A stretch of 53,737 nucleotides of DNA from Syntrophaceae bacterium (GTDB taxonomy: Bacteria; Desulfobacterota; BSN033; UBA1163), in NCBI GenBank assembly GCA_013388645.1, contig JACAEV010000112.1, positions 1 through 53,737 of the forward strand. Reading direction: 5' to 3'. Shown here piece after piece: positions 7,335 to 15,700 of this stretch. Made by a program: the position numbers and the translations under genes. Positions within the stretch are counted from its first letter, which is position 1. The number at the start of each line of letters is the position of its first letter. The notes below the pieces were generated by a model, which worked only from the letters and a program-made list of their open reading frames with translations, was not told where the DNA came from and ran no database searches.

Positions 7335-8261
7335 TCATATTGCTTTTCCGGAACTCCCGAAAAGTCTCATCTTGGTCTGAACCGTTTGTTTGATTGCCTC
7401 CCGGCCAGGTCCCAGAATCTTTCGAGGATCAAATTCTTCGGGTTTATTAGTAAGAACCTCGCGAATGGCCCCGATGAAACTTAATCTTAAGTCTGTATCG
7501 ATATTGATTTTAGCGATACCCAGGGAGATGGCCATTTGGATGGTATCGTCGGGGATCCCTTTTGCTCCAGGAAGTTTCGCACCAAATCGTTCTGCTCTCT
7601 CAAGAACAGCTTGAGGTACACCCGATGCCCCGTGGAGGACCAAAGGGATATCCACTCTCCGTGCAATTTCTTTCAGACGTTCAAAGTCAAGCTTGACCTC
7701 TCCCTTAAATTTGTAAGCCCCATGAGATGTCCCAATCGCAATGGCCAGGGCGTCCACCTCCGTCTTTTTTGCAAACTCCTCTGCTGCTTGTGGGTCGGTG
7801 AGAAAAGCCTCCCGTTCGGAAACAGAAACTTTGTCCTCAATTCCTTTCAGCCTCCCCAACTCTGCTTCAACCGAAACCCCCCTTTTTTTGGCCATCTCCA
7901 CCACTTTTTTTGTGATGGCCATATTTTCTTGAAATTCGAGGTGTGATCCATCAATCATGACGGAGGTGAATCCATTTTCAACACAAGACCGGATGATATC
8001 CAGGTCTTTTCCGTGATCGAGGTGGAGAGATAATGGAACCGGGGTTTGATCCGACGCGATCCGAACCATGGATACGATGTAGGCTAAGCCTGCATACTGA
8101 ATGGCTCCTTCTGAAACGGCGATGATGGCAGGAGATTTTTCCGCCTCTCCTGCGGAAACAATGGCTTGAAGGATTTCCAAATTATTCATGTTGAAAGCCC
8201 CCACTGCATAGCCTCCCCGTTTTGCGAGGGATAATAGTTCCTGATTGGTCCTTAATGCCAT
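7335..8261 (-). CDS. fba: Class II fructose-bisphosphate aldolase family protein
   Basis: A 308-residue zinc-dependent aldolase of the FbaA/GatY/KbaY superfamily, expected to cleave fructose 1,6-bisphosphate in glycolysis or run in reverse in gluconeogenesis. Key blocks are present: LHLDHG (catalytic Asp and zinc His), SVMIDGSHLEFQENMAIT, EAELG, IGTSHGAYKF, LVLHGASGVP (zinc His) and KINIDTDLR (phosphate binding). The start is the ATG at 8261 with GGAG about 8 bases upstream; the in-frame start at 8303 lies outside the usual family N-terminus (MALRTNQELL). Tagatose-bisphosphate aldolase is the main alternative. It stands alone and is transcribed away from the HD-GYP gene. Confidence 0.9.
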   Translation of the reverse strand: MALRTNQELLSLAKRGGYAVGAFNMNNLEILQAIVSAGEAEKSPAIIAVSEGAIQYAGLAYIVSMVRIASDQTPVPLSLHLDHGKDLDIIRSCVENGFTSVMIDGSHLEFQENMAITKKVVEMAKKRGVSVEAELGRLKGIEDKVSVSEREAFLTDPQAAEEFAKKTEVDALAIAIGTSHGAYKFKGEVKLDFERLKEIARRVDIPLVLHGASGVPQAVLERAERFGAKLPGAKGIPDDTIQMAISLGIAKINIDTDLRLSFIGAIREVLTNKPEEFDPRKILGPGREAIKQTVQTKMRLFGSSGKAI

Positions 8262-8482
8262 ATTGATTCTCCTTTCTTGATTAAGTATTATCAGGAAGCG
8301 CATTGAATATCAACTTTTTTTGAAACATGATCACGAATGATTCGAATGACAACGAATTTAACAAAGCACAAAGCATGAGGTGATTTCGCCTCATTCGATG
8401 TGACCCGTTTCGTTCGTTTTTGTGTAGATTTTGATTGACAAAGAGAATAAAATTAGTTAACCCCGTTAATGAGGGAAAGAAA

Positions 8483-9613
8483 ATGCCAGCGAAAAAGATG
8501 GATATCGAGCAATGGTTAAACAAGTTCAAACGTATTGAGGAGAAGTTGAAACGCCTCGCCTTACTCTCCCAATTAAGTCAGATTCTTAACTCCACATTAG
8601 ATCCTAAAGAAATTCGAAGGAGAGCCATGGAGGCGGCTACACAATTGATGAAAGCAGAGGCAGGCTCCCTTCTTCTCGTTAACGAGGAGAAGCGTCATCT
8701 CTATTTTGAAGTCGCCTTAAGTGAAAGAGAAGAAGATATTAAAACGATCTTTCTGAATTTTGGGGAAGGGATTGCGGGATGGGTGGCTCAGCACGGGAAA
8801 CCTCTGATTGTGAATTCTCCCGAGAAAGACGTTCGTTTTTTTAAAGGGGTCGATGAGAGAACCGAATTTAAAACCCGAAATATCATTTGTGTTCCTGTCA
8901 GGGTGAAAGAAAAGATCATTGGGGTTTTAGAGGCCATCAATAAGAAGGGAAAAAGGAGATTTAATAAAGAGGACCTCTCCCTTTTCACTTCCTTGGCCGA
9001 CCAAGTGGCCATTGCACTGGACAACTCCCGTCTCTATCACGAATTGGAGGAGATGTTTTTTCAGACGGCTGAGTCCCTGGCCGAGGCGATAGAAAAGAGA
9101 GATCCCCATACAGGTGGACACACGAAACGTGTGACCTTATACAGTCAAGCCATTGCGAAGTATCTCCATTTGGATCCATCGGAGACGAAATGGGTTAAGA
9201 TCACCTCCGTGCTCCATGATATCGGTAAGATTGGGATTGAGGATGATATCCTAAAAAAACCAGAAGAGCTAAGTCCCGAGGAGTTCGATATTATTAAACG
9301 ACATTCAACTATCGGAGCGGAGATCATTGAACCGGTTCGGCAATTGAAAGAGGTCATCCCCGGAGTGAAATACCATCATGAGCAGGTGGATGGAAATGGA
9401 TACCCAGATGGCCTGAGAGGGGAAGACATCCCCATGCTTGCTAAGATCGTAGCTGTCTCGGATACCTACGATGCAATGACGATGGACCGACCCTATCGAA
9501 AAGCAAAGGATAAGAAGGTGGCAATCGAAGAACTGAAGCGGTGCTCCGGGACGCAATTGGACGAGGAAGTGGTAGAGGCGTTCATCCAAGCCTATCAGAA
9601 TGGAGAAATATAG
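8483..9613 (+). CDS. GAF-HD-GYP cyclic di-GMP phosphodiesterase
   Basis: A 376-residue protein with a short coiled-coil N-terminus (about 8-35), a GAF sensor domain (about 40-185) and a complete HD-GYP domain (about 205-376). The HD-GYP core has GHTKRV, HDIGKIGI, the KRHSTIGAEII helix, YHHEQVDGNGYPDGLRGEDI and VSDTYDAMTMDRPYRKA, so all metal ligands and the GYP loop are intact. The enzyme should hydrolyse c-di-GMP to pGpG or GMP. The start ATG at 8483 has GAGGGAAAG 5-12 bases upstream. It has no membrane segment, so its GAF domain likely senses a cytosolic ligand. It lies 6 kb from a c-di-GMP riboswitch, but a direct link is only a possibility. Confidence 0.93.
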   Translation: MPAKKMDIEQWLNKFKRIEEKLKRLALLSQLSQILNSTLDPKEIRRRAMEAATQLMKAEAGSLLLVNEEKRHLYFEVALSEREEDIKTIFLNFGEGIAGWVAQHGKPLIVNSPEKDVRFFKGVDERTEFKTRNIICVPVRVKEKIIGVLEAINKKGKRRFNKEDLSLFTSLADQVAIALDNSRLYHELEEMFFQTAESLAEAIEKRDPHTGGHTKRVTLYSQAIAKYLHLDPSETKWVKITSVLHDIGKIGIEDDILKKPEELSPEEFDIIKRHSTIGAEIIEPVRQLKEVIPGVKYHHEQVDGNGYPDGLRGEDIPMLAKIVAVSDTYDAMTMDRPYRKAKDKKVAIEELKRCSGTQLDEEVVEAFIQAYQNGEI

Positions 9614-9765
9614 AAAGTTAAATCCTAAACTCTAAATCCTAAATTCTAAACAATTTTAAATTATCAAAATCCAAAATATAAAAGATTTTAACCTTATGAT
9701 TTGGAAATTTTGGGTTTTGTGCTTGTTTAGGATCTCGAAATTAGGATTTGAATTTGCTGAGGTAT
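9614..9765. repeat. Intergenic inverted repeat, AAATCCTAAA/TTTAGGATTT words
   Basis: The left half carries repeated AAATCCTAAACTCTAAATCCTAAATTC-like words and AAATCCAAAAT; the right half carries their complements (ATTTTGGGTTTTG, TGTTTAGGATCTCG, TTAGGATTTG). The region folds into one long imperfect hairpin between the phosphodiesterase and helicase genes. The same wording recurs at 12165-12290. Confidence 0.55.
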
Positions 9766-9770
9766 ATTGG

Positions 9771-12122
9771 ATGTCGATTGACGAAATCCTTGAGTCTTGG
9801 AGACGATCTCGCGCCATCTCCCCTTGCATCACGGACCTTCGGATTTTCAAAAAAAGAGAAGGACAATTTCGCCCTTTTCCAAAGTTTCTTCACCCCCTCA
9901 TCCAAGAGGCTTTAAGGAGGGAAGGGATTGATCGGCTTTATTCTCATCAAGCCGAAGCGATTGAGGCGATCCGTGAGGGAGGAGATGTAGTGGTGGTGAG
10001 CCCGACCGCTTCGGGGAAAACACTCTGTTACAATCTGCCTGTGCTCAATACAAAACTGGAGATGCCTTCTGCCAAAGCGCTTTATCTTTTTCCAACCAAA
10101 GCCCTTTCTCAAGACCAGATGGTCGAACTTCAGAGCTTCATCCACCGCATTGGAAAAAAGATCGCCATCTTCACCTACGACGGGGATACTCCCCAGGATG
10201 CTCGGCAAGCGATCCGGACGCAGGGGGATATTGTGATCACCAACCCTGATATGCTTCACACCGGTATCCTCCCCCATCACACCAAATGGATGAACTTCTT
10301 CCAGAATTTGAAATTTGTAGTCATCGATGAACTTCATACTTATCGAGGGGTCTTTGGTTCGCATATGACCAATGTTTTGAGACGGTTGAATCGAATCTGT
10401 CATTTTTATGGAGCAAAGCCCCAATTTATTTGTTGCTCCGCAACGATTGCCAATCCGAAGGAGTTGGCAGAAAAGCTTCTCGGGCGAGAGATCTCCCTCA
10501 TCAATCAAAATGGCGCTCCCTCCCCTGAAAAAATTTTCCTCTTCTATAACCCACCTGTGGTCAATAAGGAATTGGGAATACGCGGAAGCCATATTCATGC
10601 TGCCAGGCGGTTGGCCTCACCGTTTTTGGAGCAGGGAATCCAGACCATCCTCTTTGCGACCAGTCGGCTTTCCGTGGAGGTTTTGACGAAATATTTAAAA
10701 GATCGCTTTGAGAAGAAATTGGAGGATAAAGGAAAAGTTAGGGGATATCGGGGCGGGTATCTACCGAAGATGCGAAGGGAGATTGAGAAAGGATTAAGGG
10801 AAAGGGAAGTCACAGCCGTAGTTTCCACCAATGCCCTTGAACTTGGAATCGACATTGGCGACTTAGAGGTCTGCTTGATCGCAGGGTATCCCGGCACCAT
10901 CGCGAGTACCTATCAACAGGCAGGTCGTGTGGGGAGACGATCAGAGAAGTCCCTGGCCATTCTCATCGCCCGGAGTCAACCTCTGGATCAATTCATCATC
11001 GAAAATCCAGACTACTTTTTTGGACAGTCGCCAGAACATGGTTTGATCAATCCGGATAACCTCCTCATTCTACTCAGTCATATTCAGTGCGCGGCCTTTG
11101 AACTTCCCTTCAGAGACGGAGAGCGCTTTGGCGGGGAAGATTTGAACGAAATGTTGAAGTATCTCGAAGAGAAAGGGACGATCCATCATGTGGATCGAAG
11201 TTGGTATTGGACGCAAGATGCCTACCCTGCTGAGAAGGTCAGCCTCCGATCGGCCTCGGAGGAGAATTTTGTAGTAATCGATACCACCAAGAGGAAGGAA
11301 GAGGTGATTGCGGAAGTAGATTTCACCGGTGCCCATACGACGCTTTATGAAGGAGCGGTTTACCTCTGTGAGTCAGAGCTCTATACCGTGGAGAAGCTCG
11401 ATTACCCCAACCGTAGGGCCTATGTCAAGAAGACAGAAGGGGACTATTATACCGATGCCATTGATTACACCGATGTCTCCATTCTGGAGGGGTTTGAGAG
11501 AAATCAAGGAGAAGGAACCGTTTTTGAACATGGTGAAGTGAAGGTTGCTACGAAAGTGGTCGGCTATAAAAAGATCAAGTTCTACACCCTCGAAAATTTG
11601 GGTTATGGGAAAATTGAACTTCCGGACCTCCAGTTTCATACCACCTCTTACTGGATCACTTTCCGGAGAGGTTTGTTAGAGAGACTTCCTTATTCTCGCT
11701 TGGAAGTGATTGATGGAGTGCTGGGACTCGGTTATGCCCTTCATTCCGTAGCCGCCCTTCATCTGATGTGCGATCCTCATGACCTCAACCGTTGTGTTGG
11801 AGATCGAGGGGCAAAGTGGTTCTTGAGACTCTCGAGAGATTCAAAAGGGATTTATTCTTCCTTCAATGCCCCGAATGAACTTCCTCTTGAAAGAATGGAC
11901 CTCTTTGAACCCACTCTCTTTCTCTATGATAATTATCCAGGGGGGATGGGCTTCAGCCCTCAACTCTTCGATGATACACAGGCACTTCTTGAGAAAGCGG
12001 TGAAACTTATCTCCAAATGCGAGTGTCCATTTGGTTGTCCCTCCTGTGTGGGGCCCACCAAAGAGGTCGGTGAAAAATCAAAAGAGGTAGTGCTCTCCTT
12101 GTTAAGAGAAATTTTGAAATAA
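9771..12122 (+). CDS. mrfA: MrfA-type DEAD/DEAH helicase with C-terminal DUF1998
   Basis: A 783-residue superfamily 2 helicase. Walker A is SPTASGKT (about 77-84), the Walker B box is VIDELHTY (near 185), motif III is CSATIANP, and motifs V-VI are NALELGIDIGDLEV and QQAGRVGRR. The C-terminal DUF1998 region ends with four cysteines (CECPFGCPSC, then VGP), a probable zinc site. In Bacillus subtilis the MrfA helicase works with the exonuclease MrfB to remove mitomycin C damage without UvrABC. The next gene here is an MrfB homologue, which supports the name. The ATG at 9771 has a GAGG about 8 bases upstream and begins with the natural sequence MSIDEILESW; the in-frame start at 9696 lies in the repeat region and is rejected. 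Confidence 0.9.
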   Translation: MSIDEILESWRRSRAISPCITDLRIFKKREGQFRPFPKFLHPLIQEALRREGIDRLYSHQAEAIEAIREGGDVVVVSPTASGKTLCYNLPVLNTKLEMPSAKALYLFPTKALSQDQMVELQSFIHRIGKKIAIFTYDGDTPQDARQAIRTQGDIVITNPDMLHTGILPHHTKWMNFFQNLKFVVIDELHTYRGVFGSHMTNVLRRLNRICHFYGAKPQFICCSATIANPKELAEKLLGREISLINQNGAPSPEKIFLFYNPPVVNKELGIRGSHIHAARRLASPFLEQGIQTILFATSRLSVEVLTKYLKDRFEKKLEDKGKVRGYRGGYLPKMRREIEKGLREREVTAVVSTNALELGIDIGDLEVCLIAGYPGTIASTYQQAGRVGRRSEKSLAILIARSQPLDQFIIENPDYFFGQSPEHGLINPDNLLILLSHIQCAAFELPFRDGERFGGEDLNEMLKYLEEKGTIHHVDRSWYWTQDAYPAEKVSLRSASEENFVVIDTTKRKEEVIAEVDFTGAHTTLYEGAVYLCESELYTVEKLDYPNRRAYVKKTEGDYYTDAIDYTDVSILEGFERNQGEGTVFEHGEVKVATKVVGYKKIKFYTLENLGYGKIELPDLQFHTTSYWITFRRGLLERLPYSRLEVIDGVLGLGYALHSVAALHLMCDPHDLNRCVGDRGAKWFLRLSRDSKGIYSSFNAPNELPLERMDLFEPTLFLYDNYPGGMGFSPQLFDDTQALLEKAVKLISKCECPFGCPSCVGPTKEVGEKSKEVVLSLLREILK

Positions 12123-12164
12123 TGATCATGGAGGAAATCCGAAGCACAAAACCTGAGACGGTTT

Positions 12165-12295
12165 TAAACTCTAAACGCTAAACTCTAAATTCTAAAGAAA
12201 TCCAAAATCTAAAACTCAAAAGATTATAGCGTTTTGAGTTTCGTGGTTCGGAGATTTGGGTTTGTTTAGAGTTTAGGATTTAACCTCTTTGTTTC
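12165..12295. repeat. Intergenic inverted repeat between mrfA and mrfB
   Basis: Repeated words AAACTCTAAA, AAATTCTAAA and AAATCCAAAATC on the left match TTTTGAGTTT, GATTTGGGTTTG and TTTAGAGTTTAGGATTT on the right. It forms a long imperfect hairpin in a gap where the two genes would otherwise be expected to be close together. Confidence 0.55.
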
Positions 12296-12313
12296 GAATT
12301 TGAGTAGTTTGCG

Positions 12314-13612
12314 ATGGATCTTAAAGAACGTCTCAACCGACTTACTTCAGTTTCCAAAAGTCCACCCGAGGAGAAGTCCCAAGTCCTCAGTGATTTGAGG
12401 CAAAGGCTGGATCGACTTCTCGAACCGAAAAAGATTTATCGCAAGGAAGTGACCGTCCCCATCGAACAACTGATTAGGGGAGAGGTCATTTCAACCTCCG
12501 AGGGAGAAACTTTCCTGACGAAGATATACTTTCCTCCTCACTTTCAATATGGCGAAATGACCCTGGCCGATGTCCTGACTATTCCCACTTATCCCGCCCA
12601 TCTTCTTTCGAGGGATGATCGGCTGAGGGAATTAGACTTCAGAAGGGCGTTGTTTCTCGATACCGAAACAACTGGTCTCACCGGGGGAACTGGTACCTTT
12701 GCTTTTATGGTGGGATTGGGTTTTTTCGAGGAGGATCACTTTGTGATTCAACAATTCTTTATGAGGGACTATTCTGAAGAGAGGGCTACCCTCTCTCTGC
12801 TTAAAGACATGATCAATACTTTTCAGTTTTTAGTCACCTTCAACGGACGGCAATATGACATCCCCCTTCTCGAAACCCGATTTATTCTTTCTCGCATCAT
12901 TTCAAAAATAAGGGAGGTTCCCAATTTTGATCTTCTCTATCCCTCCAGGAAAATTTGGAAAGGGGCTTATGAAAACTGCCGGCTGGTCACCCTTGAATCG
13001 CAACTCTTAGGGATAGAAAGGACAGATGATATTCCATCAGAATGGATTCCCTTCCTCTATTTTGATTATATCCAGACGGGGGATGCAAGGAAGATTCATC
13101 AAGTTTTTTACCATAACCAGATGGATATCCTCTCCATGGTGGCGCTGGCTGGAAGAATCCATCTCGTCTATCATGACCCTAAAGCAGCGCGACCGAGAAA
13201 GGGGATCGAGCATTTCGCCTTAGGAAGACTTTTCTGGGAACATGGTCAGAAGGACAAGGCCATCCCTTGTTTTGAAATTGCCCTAAAACGTTGTAATGAC
13301 GATCTTTCTTGGGATGTGATGAAATGGCTCTCCATGGCTTTTAAGAAAACAGGGCAACCCGAAAAAGCCCGATCTCTCTGGGAAGAAATGGCGAGTTGGC
13401 CTTACAAAAAAGATGCCTTTCCTTACGTCGAATTAGCAAAATATTACGAACATCGGCTTAAGGATTGGGAAGGGGCCATGACCTATGTGAATGAGGCGTT
13501 AGGGCTTGTCCCGTCTCATCAGCAGAGAGAGGTCGAGCTTCTTCAAAATCGAAGGCGAAGGCTGGAGCAGAAAAAGGTCTCGAATAGGAATCGAAGACAG
13601 GTTGGGTATTGA
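12314..13612 (+). CDS. mrfB: MrfB-type DEDDh exonuclease with TPR tail
   Basis: A 432-residue protein with an N-terminal extension, an RNase H-fold exonuclease domain (YprB/PF13482 type, about 105-285) and a C-terminal TPR-like region (about 290-415). The acidic residues are visible: FLDTETTG (D about 116, E about 118), FNGRQYDIPLL (D about 182) and YHNQMDIL (H about 267, D about 271), which fits the DEDDh class of 3'-5' exonucleases. Family knowledge from B. subtilis pairs it with MrfA for mitomycin-type lesion repair. The ATG at 12314 lacks a strong ribosome site. The gene lies 190 bases after mrfA across a repeat, so co-transcription is likely but not certain. Confidence 0.88.
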   Translation: MDLKERLNRLTSVSKSPPEEKSQVLSDLRQRLDRLLEPKKIYRKEVTVPIEQLIRGEVISTSEGETFLTKIYFPPHFQYGEMTLADVLTIPTYPAHLLSRDDRLRELDFRRALFLDTETTGLTGGTGTFAFMVGLGFFEEDHFVIQQFFMRDYSEERATLSLLKDMINTFQFLVTFNGRQYDIPLLETRFILSRIISKIREVPNFDLLYPSRKIWKGAYENCRLVTLESQLLGIERTDDIPSEWIPFLYFDYIQTGDARKIHQVFYHNQMDILSMVALAGRIHLVYHDPKAARPRKGIEHFALGRLFWEHGQKDKAIPCFEIALKRCNDDLSWDVMKWLSMAFKKTGQPEKARSLWEEMASWPYKKDAFPYVELAKYYEHRLKDWEGAMTYVNEALGLVPSHQQREVELLQNRRRRLEQKKVSNRNRRQVGY

Positions 13613-13637
13613 CAGCTCCCTTTCAAATTTCTATATT
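13609..13637 (+). promoter_or_regulatory. Sigma-70 promoter of the FmdB zinc-ribbon gene
   Basis: TTGACA at 13609-13614, a 17-base spacer and TATATT at 13632-13637. The -35 box overlaps the mrfB stop codon. The start codon it serves is at 13693. Confidence 0.6.
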
Positions 13638-13692
13638 ATTAGTCAGTGACTTGGGGAATTTATGAATTAGATAAAGAAAGGAGGGAGAGGGA

Positions 13693-13857
13693 ATGCCGAG
13701 CTACGAGTATCGATGCCCGAAATGTAGCAAGAAGTTTACTCTCATTCTCAGCATTGGAGAGCACGAGGCCGGAAAGGCCAAATGTCCAAAATGCGGTGGG
13801 AAAAAATTGGAACAATTGATTTCCGCTTTCCAGGTTAAAACCTCCCGAAAAAGTTAG
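13693..13857 (+). CDS. FmdB-family zinc-ribbon protein
   Basis: A 54-residue protein starting MPSYEYRCPKCSKKF, the typical FmdB/CxxC_CxxC_SSSS opening, with two CxxC pairs (CPKC at about 8-11 and CPKCGG at about 31-36) that should bind one zinc. The C-terminal half is a short basic helix. The ATG has GGAGGGAGAGGGA just upstream. Members of this family are regulators or assembly helpers of uncertain role. It has its own promoter and ends in a long inverted repeat shared with the convergent MBL gene. Confidence 0.88.
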   Translation: MPSYEYRCPKCSKKFTLILSIGEHEAGKAKCPKCGGKKLEQLISAFQVKTSRKS

Positions 13858-13873
13858 TACTTTAAGAAAATTT

Positions 13874-13972
13874 CAAATGTCAAAGTTCAAATTTCAAAAA
13901 AAGGTTGAGGTTAAGGCTAAGAGGGTTCCATTCTAAACCTTAGCCTTAACCTTAGCCTATCTTTGACATTTG
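13874..13972. terminator. Two-way terminator-like nested hairpin
   Basis: CAAATGTCAAAG (13874-13885) pairs with CTTTGACATTTG (13961-13972), and inside it GGTTAAGGCTAAG pairs with CTTAGCCTTAACC. The stem separates the convergent FmdB and MBL genes. It belongs to the class of word-repeat hairpins seen elsewhere in the window. Confidence 0.6.
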
Positions 13973-13982
13973 GCATTGTTTC

Positions 13983-14900
13983 TTATCTTCCTTCCATCTC
14001 GATCCCAAAATGTTCCAGTGTCCTTTGAATCAATAATTTCCAGAGGCGGTAGTTTTCTTCGGCAGGGAAAAATTCAAGAAACCCTCTGGAAAAATGCATG
14101 GTCACATCCTGGGTGATCTCTTCAACCGACCAACCCGCTTGAATTTTTTCCAAAACAAAGGACTTAAAATTCTCAATGGATTGACGGTTCCTCTGTAAGT
14201 GTTTCCTAACGAGGTCTTTTCCGATCATAGCTCCATAGTGGCCTCTGCAAAGAATTTCAGGATCGATTGCCTTCATCTTATCGAGTGATTTTTCAGCATC
14301 ATCCAGCCGGTACCAATAATTGGGTCGAAAGAAATCAGGGGGGGTATAAAAGCCTGCCCCGTCTGAACAGAAAAGAACGCCTTCGTGCTCCAGGAAAGCG
14401 CCGACACAATCGGGAGAGTGGCCTGGGATCTCCAGAAATTTCATCTTCATTCCTTTGCCTAGGTCGAGGACCGATCCTTCTTGGACCGTGATATCCAGCG
14501 GGAAAAAGTTATAAGACTGAAGGGTTGGAGCTTCTGAAATCATATTTCGCTCTTTGAGGGCGAGTGTTATTTTCCGATCGAAATCAAAAATTTTAGCAAG
14601 GATTTTTTCACTTGTAAAAATTGTTCGGTTCAAATCAGAAGTGACAATTTTCATCCAAGGATATCTTCCCTTGAGAGTGGGAAAGACCATCATGTGGTCG
14701 AAATGGGAATGGAGGATGACAAGGTGGGAAATGGCCTCGGGAGGGACATTTAAATCGGTTAATTGTTCTAAGAAAGGGTATGTTACGCCGCTGACGCCTC
14801 CTTCAATGATGGCACAGGTTTCCCCTTTTACAAGGTAGAGGTTGAATAACTCGCTTCCCAATAAGGTGATGTTTTTTGTTACCTGAAATGGGAGATGCAC
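13983..14900 (-). CDS. MBL-fold metallo-hydrolase
   Basis: A 305-residue metallo-beta-lactamase-fold protein. The metal site is complete: HSHFDHM (about 64-70), GHSPDCVGAF with its His, the Asp in FCSDGAGFY and the late His in CRGHYGAM. A C-terminal helical region of about 90 residues (from ENFKSFVLEKIQAGWSVEEIT) is characteristic of longer MBL hydrolases and may form a substrate lid or dimer contact. The start is a GTG at 14900 with a weak ribosome site. No substrate can be named; thioesterase, glyoxalase or lactonase activity are all possible. Confidence 0.85.
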   Translation of the reverse strand: MHLPFQVTKNITLLGSELFNLYLVKGETCAIIEGGVSGVTYPFLEQLTDLNVPPEAISHLVILHSHFDHMMVFPTLKGRYPWMKIVTSDLNRTIFTSEKILAKIFDFDRKITLALKERNMISEAPTLQSYNFFPLDITVQEGSVLDLGKGMKMKFLEIPGHSPDCVGAFLEHEGVLFCSDGAGFYTPPDFFRPNYWYRLDDAEKSLDKMKAIDPEILCRGHYGAMIGKDLVRKHLQRNRQSIENFKSFVLEKIQAGWSVEEITQDVTMHFSRGFLEFFPAEENYRLWKLLIQRTLEHFGIEMEGR

Positions 14901-15170
14901 AAGTTCAAATAACTCATTCCTGTCTATGATTCAACCCTATGGAGGTTAAATTACAAGCCATCCAAAGGACTCTTAAGAAGAGGGAAGAAGAGAGGCGTAG
15001 GTTCTAAAACAACTTGACATCGGTTGGTCATTCTTAAAAAAGTGGTAATTTTTGAGAAATACCTTAACATGTTTTAGAAACAAAGTCCCTCCAAATTTAC
15101 GTTGTGTCCAGCAATCCAGGTTACGGGTAAGGATTAGTTTGCCAAGGGGGGGATAAAAACCCCCTAACTG
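14901..15170. other. Gene-poor region with inverted repeats
   Basis: No complete gene is seen. GTTCTAAAACA (15000-15010) is matched in inverse by TGTTTTAGAAAC (15069-15080), and a GGGGGGG/CCCCC hairpin lies at about 15146-15165. A 22-codon open fragment at 14939-15007 (MEVKLQAIQRTLKKREEERR) may be the remnant of a lost gene. Confidence 0.4.
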
Positions 15171-15386
15171 AGAAGCTGTGAAAAAATCGAATTTCATAGA
15201 GGGCAAGCGGGGAGATTGAAAAATTTTTAGAGCGATCCCTTTTTATCTCCCACTGTAAACGATCCATCACTTGAATGATACTCATCCGTTCCGTAGCTCT
15301 ATGACCGATGCCTGTCAAACATCGCCAATCTAAAAATTTGAAGATATCTCGGCTTGACCGACGTTCCTAATTTTTTCACAGCTTCT
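15171..15386. mobile_element. MITE-like element with perfect 17-bp terminal inverted repeats
   Basis: AGAAGCTGTGAAAAAAT (15171-15187) and its exact reverse complement (15370-15386) bound a 216-bp segment. The inside has only short open frames, none recognised. No clear target-site duplication is visible. The right end lies 24 bases upstream of the toxin-antitoxin promoter. Confidence 0.7.
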
Positions 15387-15410
15387 GAGGCATTCCTTGA
15401 AATGAGATGA

Positions 15411-15440
15411 TTGACGTTTTAACGTTATAATGTTATAGTT
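15411..15440 (+). promoter_or_regulatory. Promoter and probable operator of the toxin-antitoxin pair
   Basis: TTGACG at 15411-15416, a 17-base spacer and TATAGT at 15434-15439. Repeated GTTATA words (15425-15430 and 15433-15438), bracketed by TAAC and GTTA, overlap the -10 box. RHH antitoxins usually bind such repeats to repress their own operon. Confidence 0.55.
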
Positions 15441-15466
15441 ACATTGCTGGACCAGGAGGTCATACG

Positions 15467-15700
15467 ATGACCACACAAGCCAAGAGAGCTACAGTATATT
15501 TGGACCCTGATTTACATAAGGCATTGCGGCTGAAATCAGCGGAGACTTCCCGATCTATATCCGAGCTTGTCAACAATGCCATCAAAGAAGCCCTTGCAGA
15601 AGATGCTGAGGATATTGCGGCGTTTGAGGAAAGGTCTAGAGAGCCATTGATTAGCTACGACGAAATGGTCAAAAGGCTAAAGAGAGATGGCCGTATATAA
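15467..15700 (+). CDS. Ribbon-helix-helix antitoxin (RelB/CopG-like)
   Basis: A 77-residue antitoxin. The N-terminal beta strand and two helices of a ribbon-helix-helix fold are clear (KRATVYLDPDLHKALRLKSA then SRSISELVNNAIKEAL), which should form a DNA-binding dimer. The acidic, flexible tail (EDAEDIAAFEERSREPLISY) is the usual toxin-masking part. The ATG at 15467 has GGAGG 7 bases upstream. Its end overlaps the toxin start by 14 bases. It should neutralise the toxin and repress the shared promoter. Confidence 0.9.
   Translation: MTTQAKRATVYLDPDLHKALRLKSAETSRSISELVNNAIKEALAEDAEDIAAFEERSREPLISYDEMVKRLKRDGRI

Noticed and set aside
7287-7484. Open frame with an N-terminal DSCFRRND
   Set aside because: This is the translation of the palindromic element at 7216-7333 run into the antisense of the aldolase gene.
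14939-15007. 22-codon frame MEVKLQAIQRTLKKREEERR
   Set aside because: Too short to call a gene. It may be the start of a lost gene but has no supporting neighbour.
15426-15431. TATAAT as -10 box of the toxin-antitoxin operon
   Set aside because: Only 9 bases lie between it and TTGACG. The TATAGT at 15434 gives the normal 17-base spacer.
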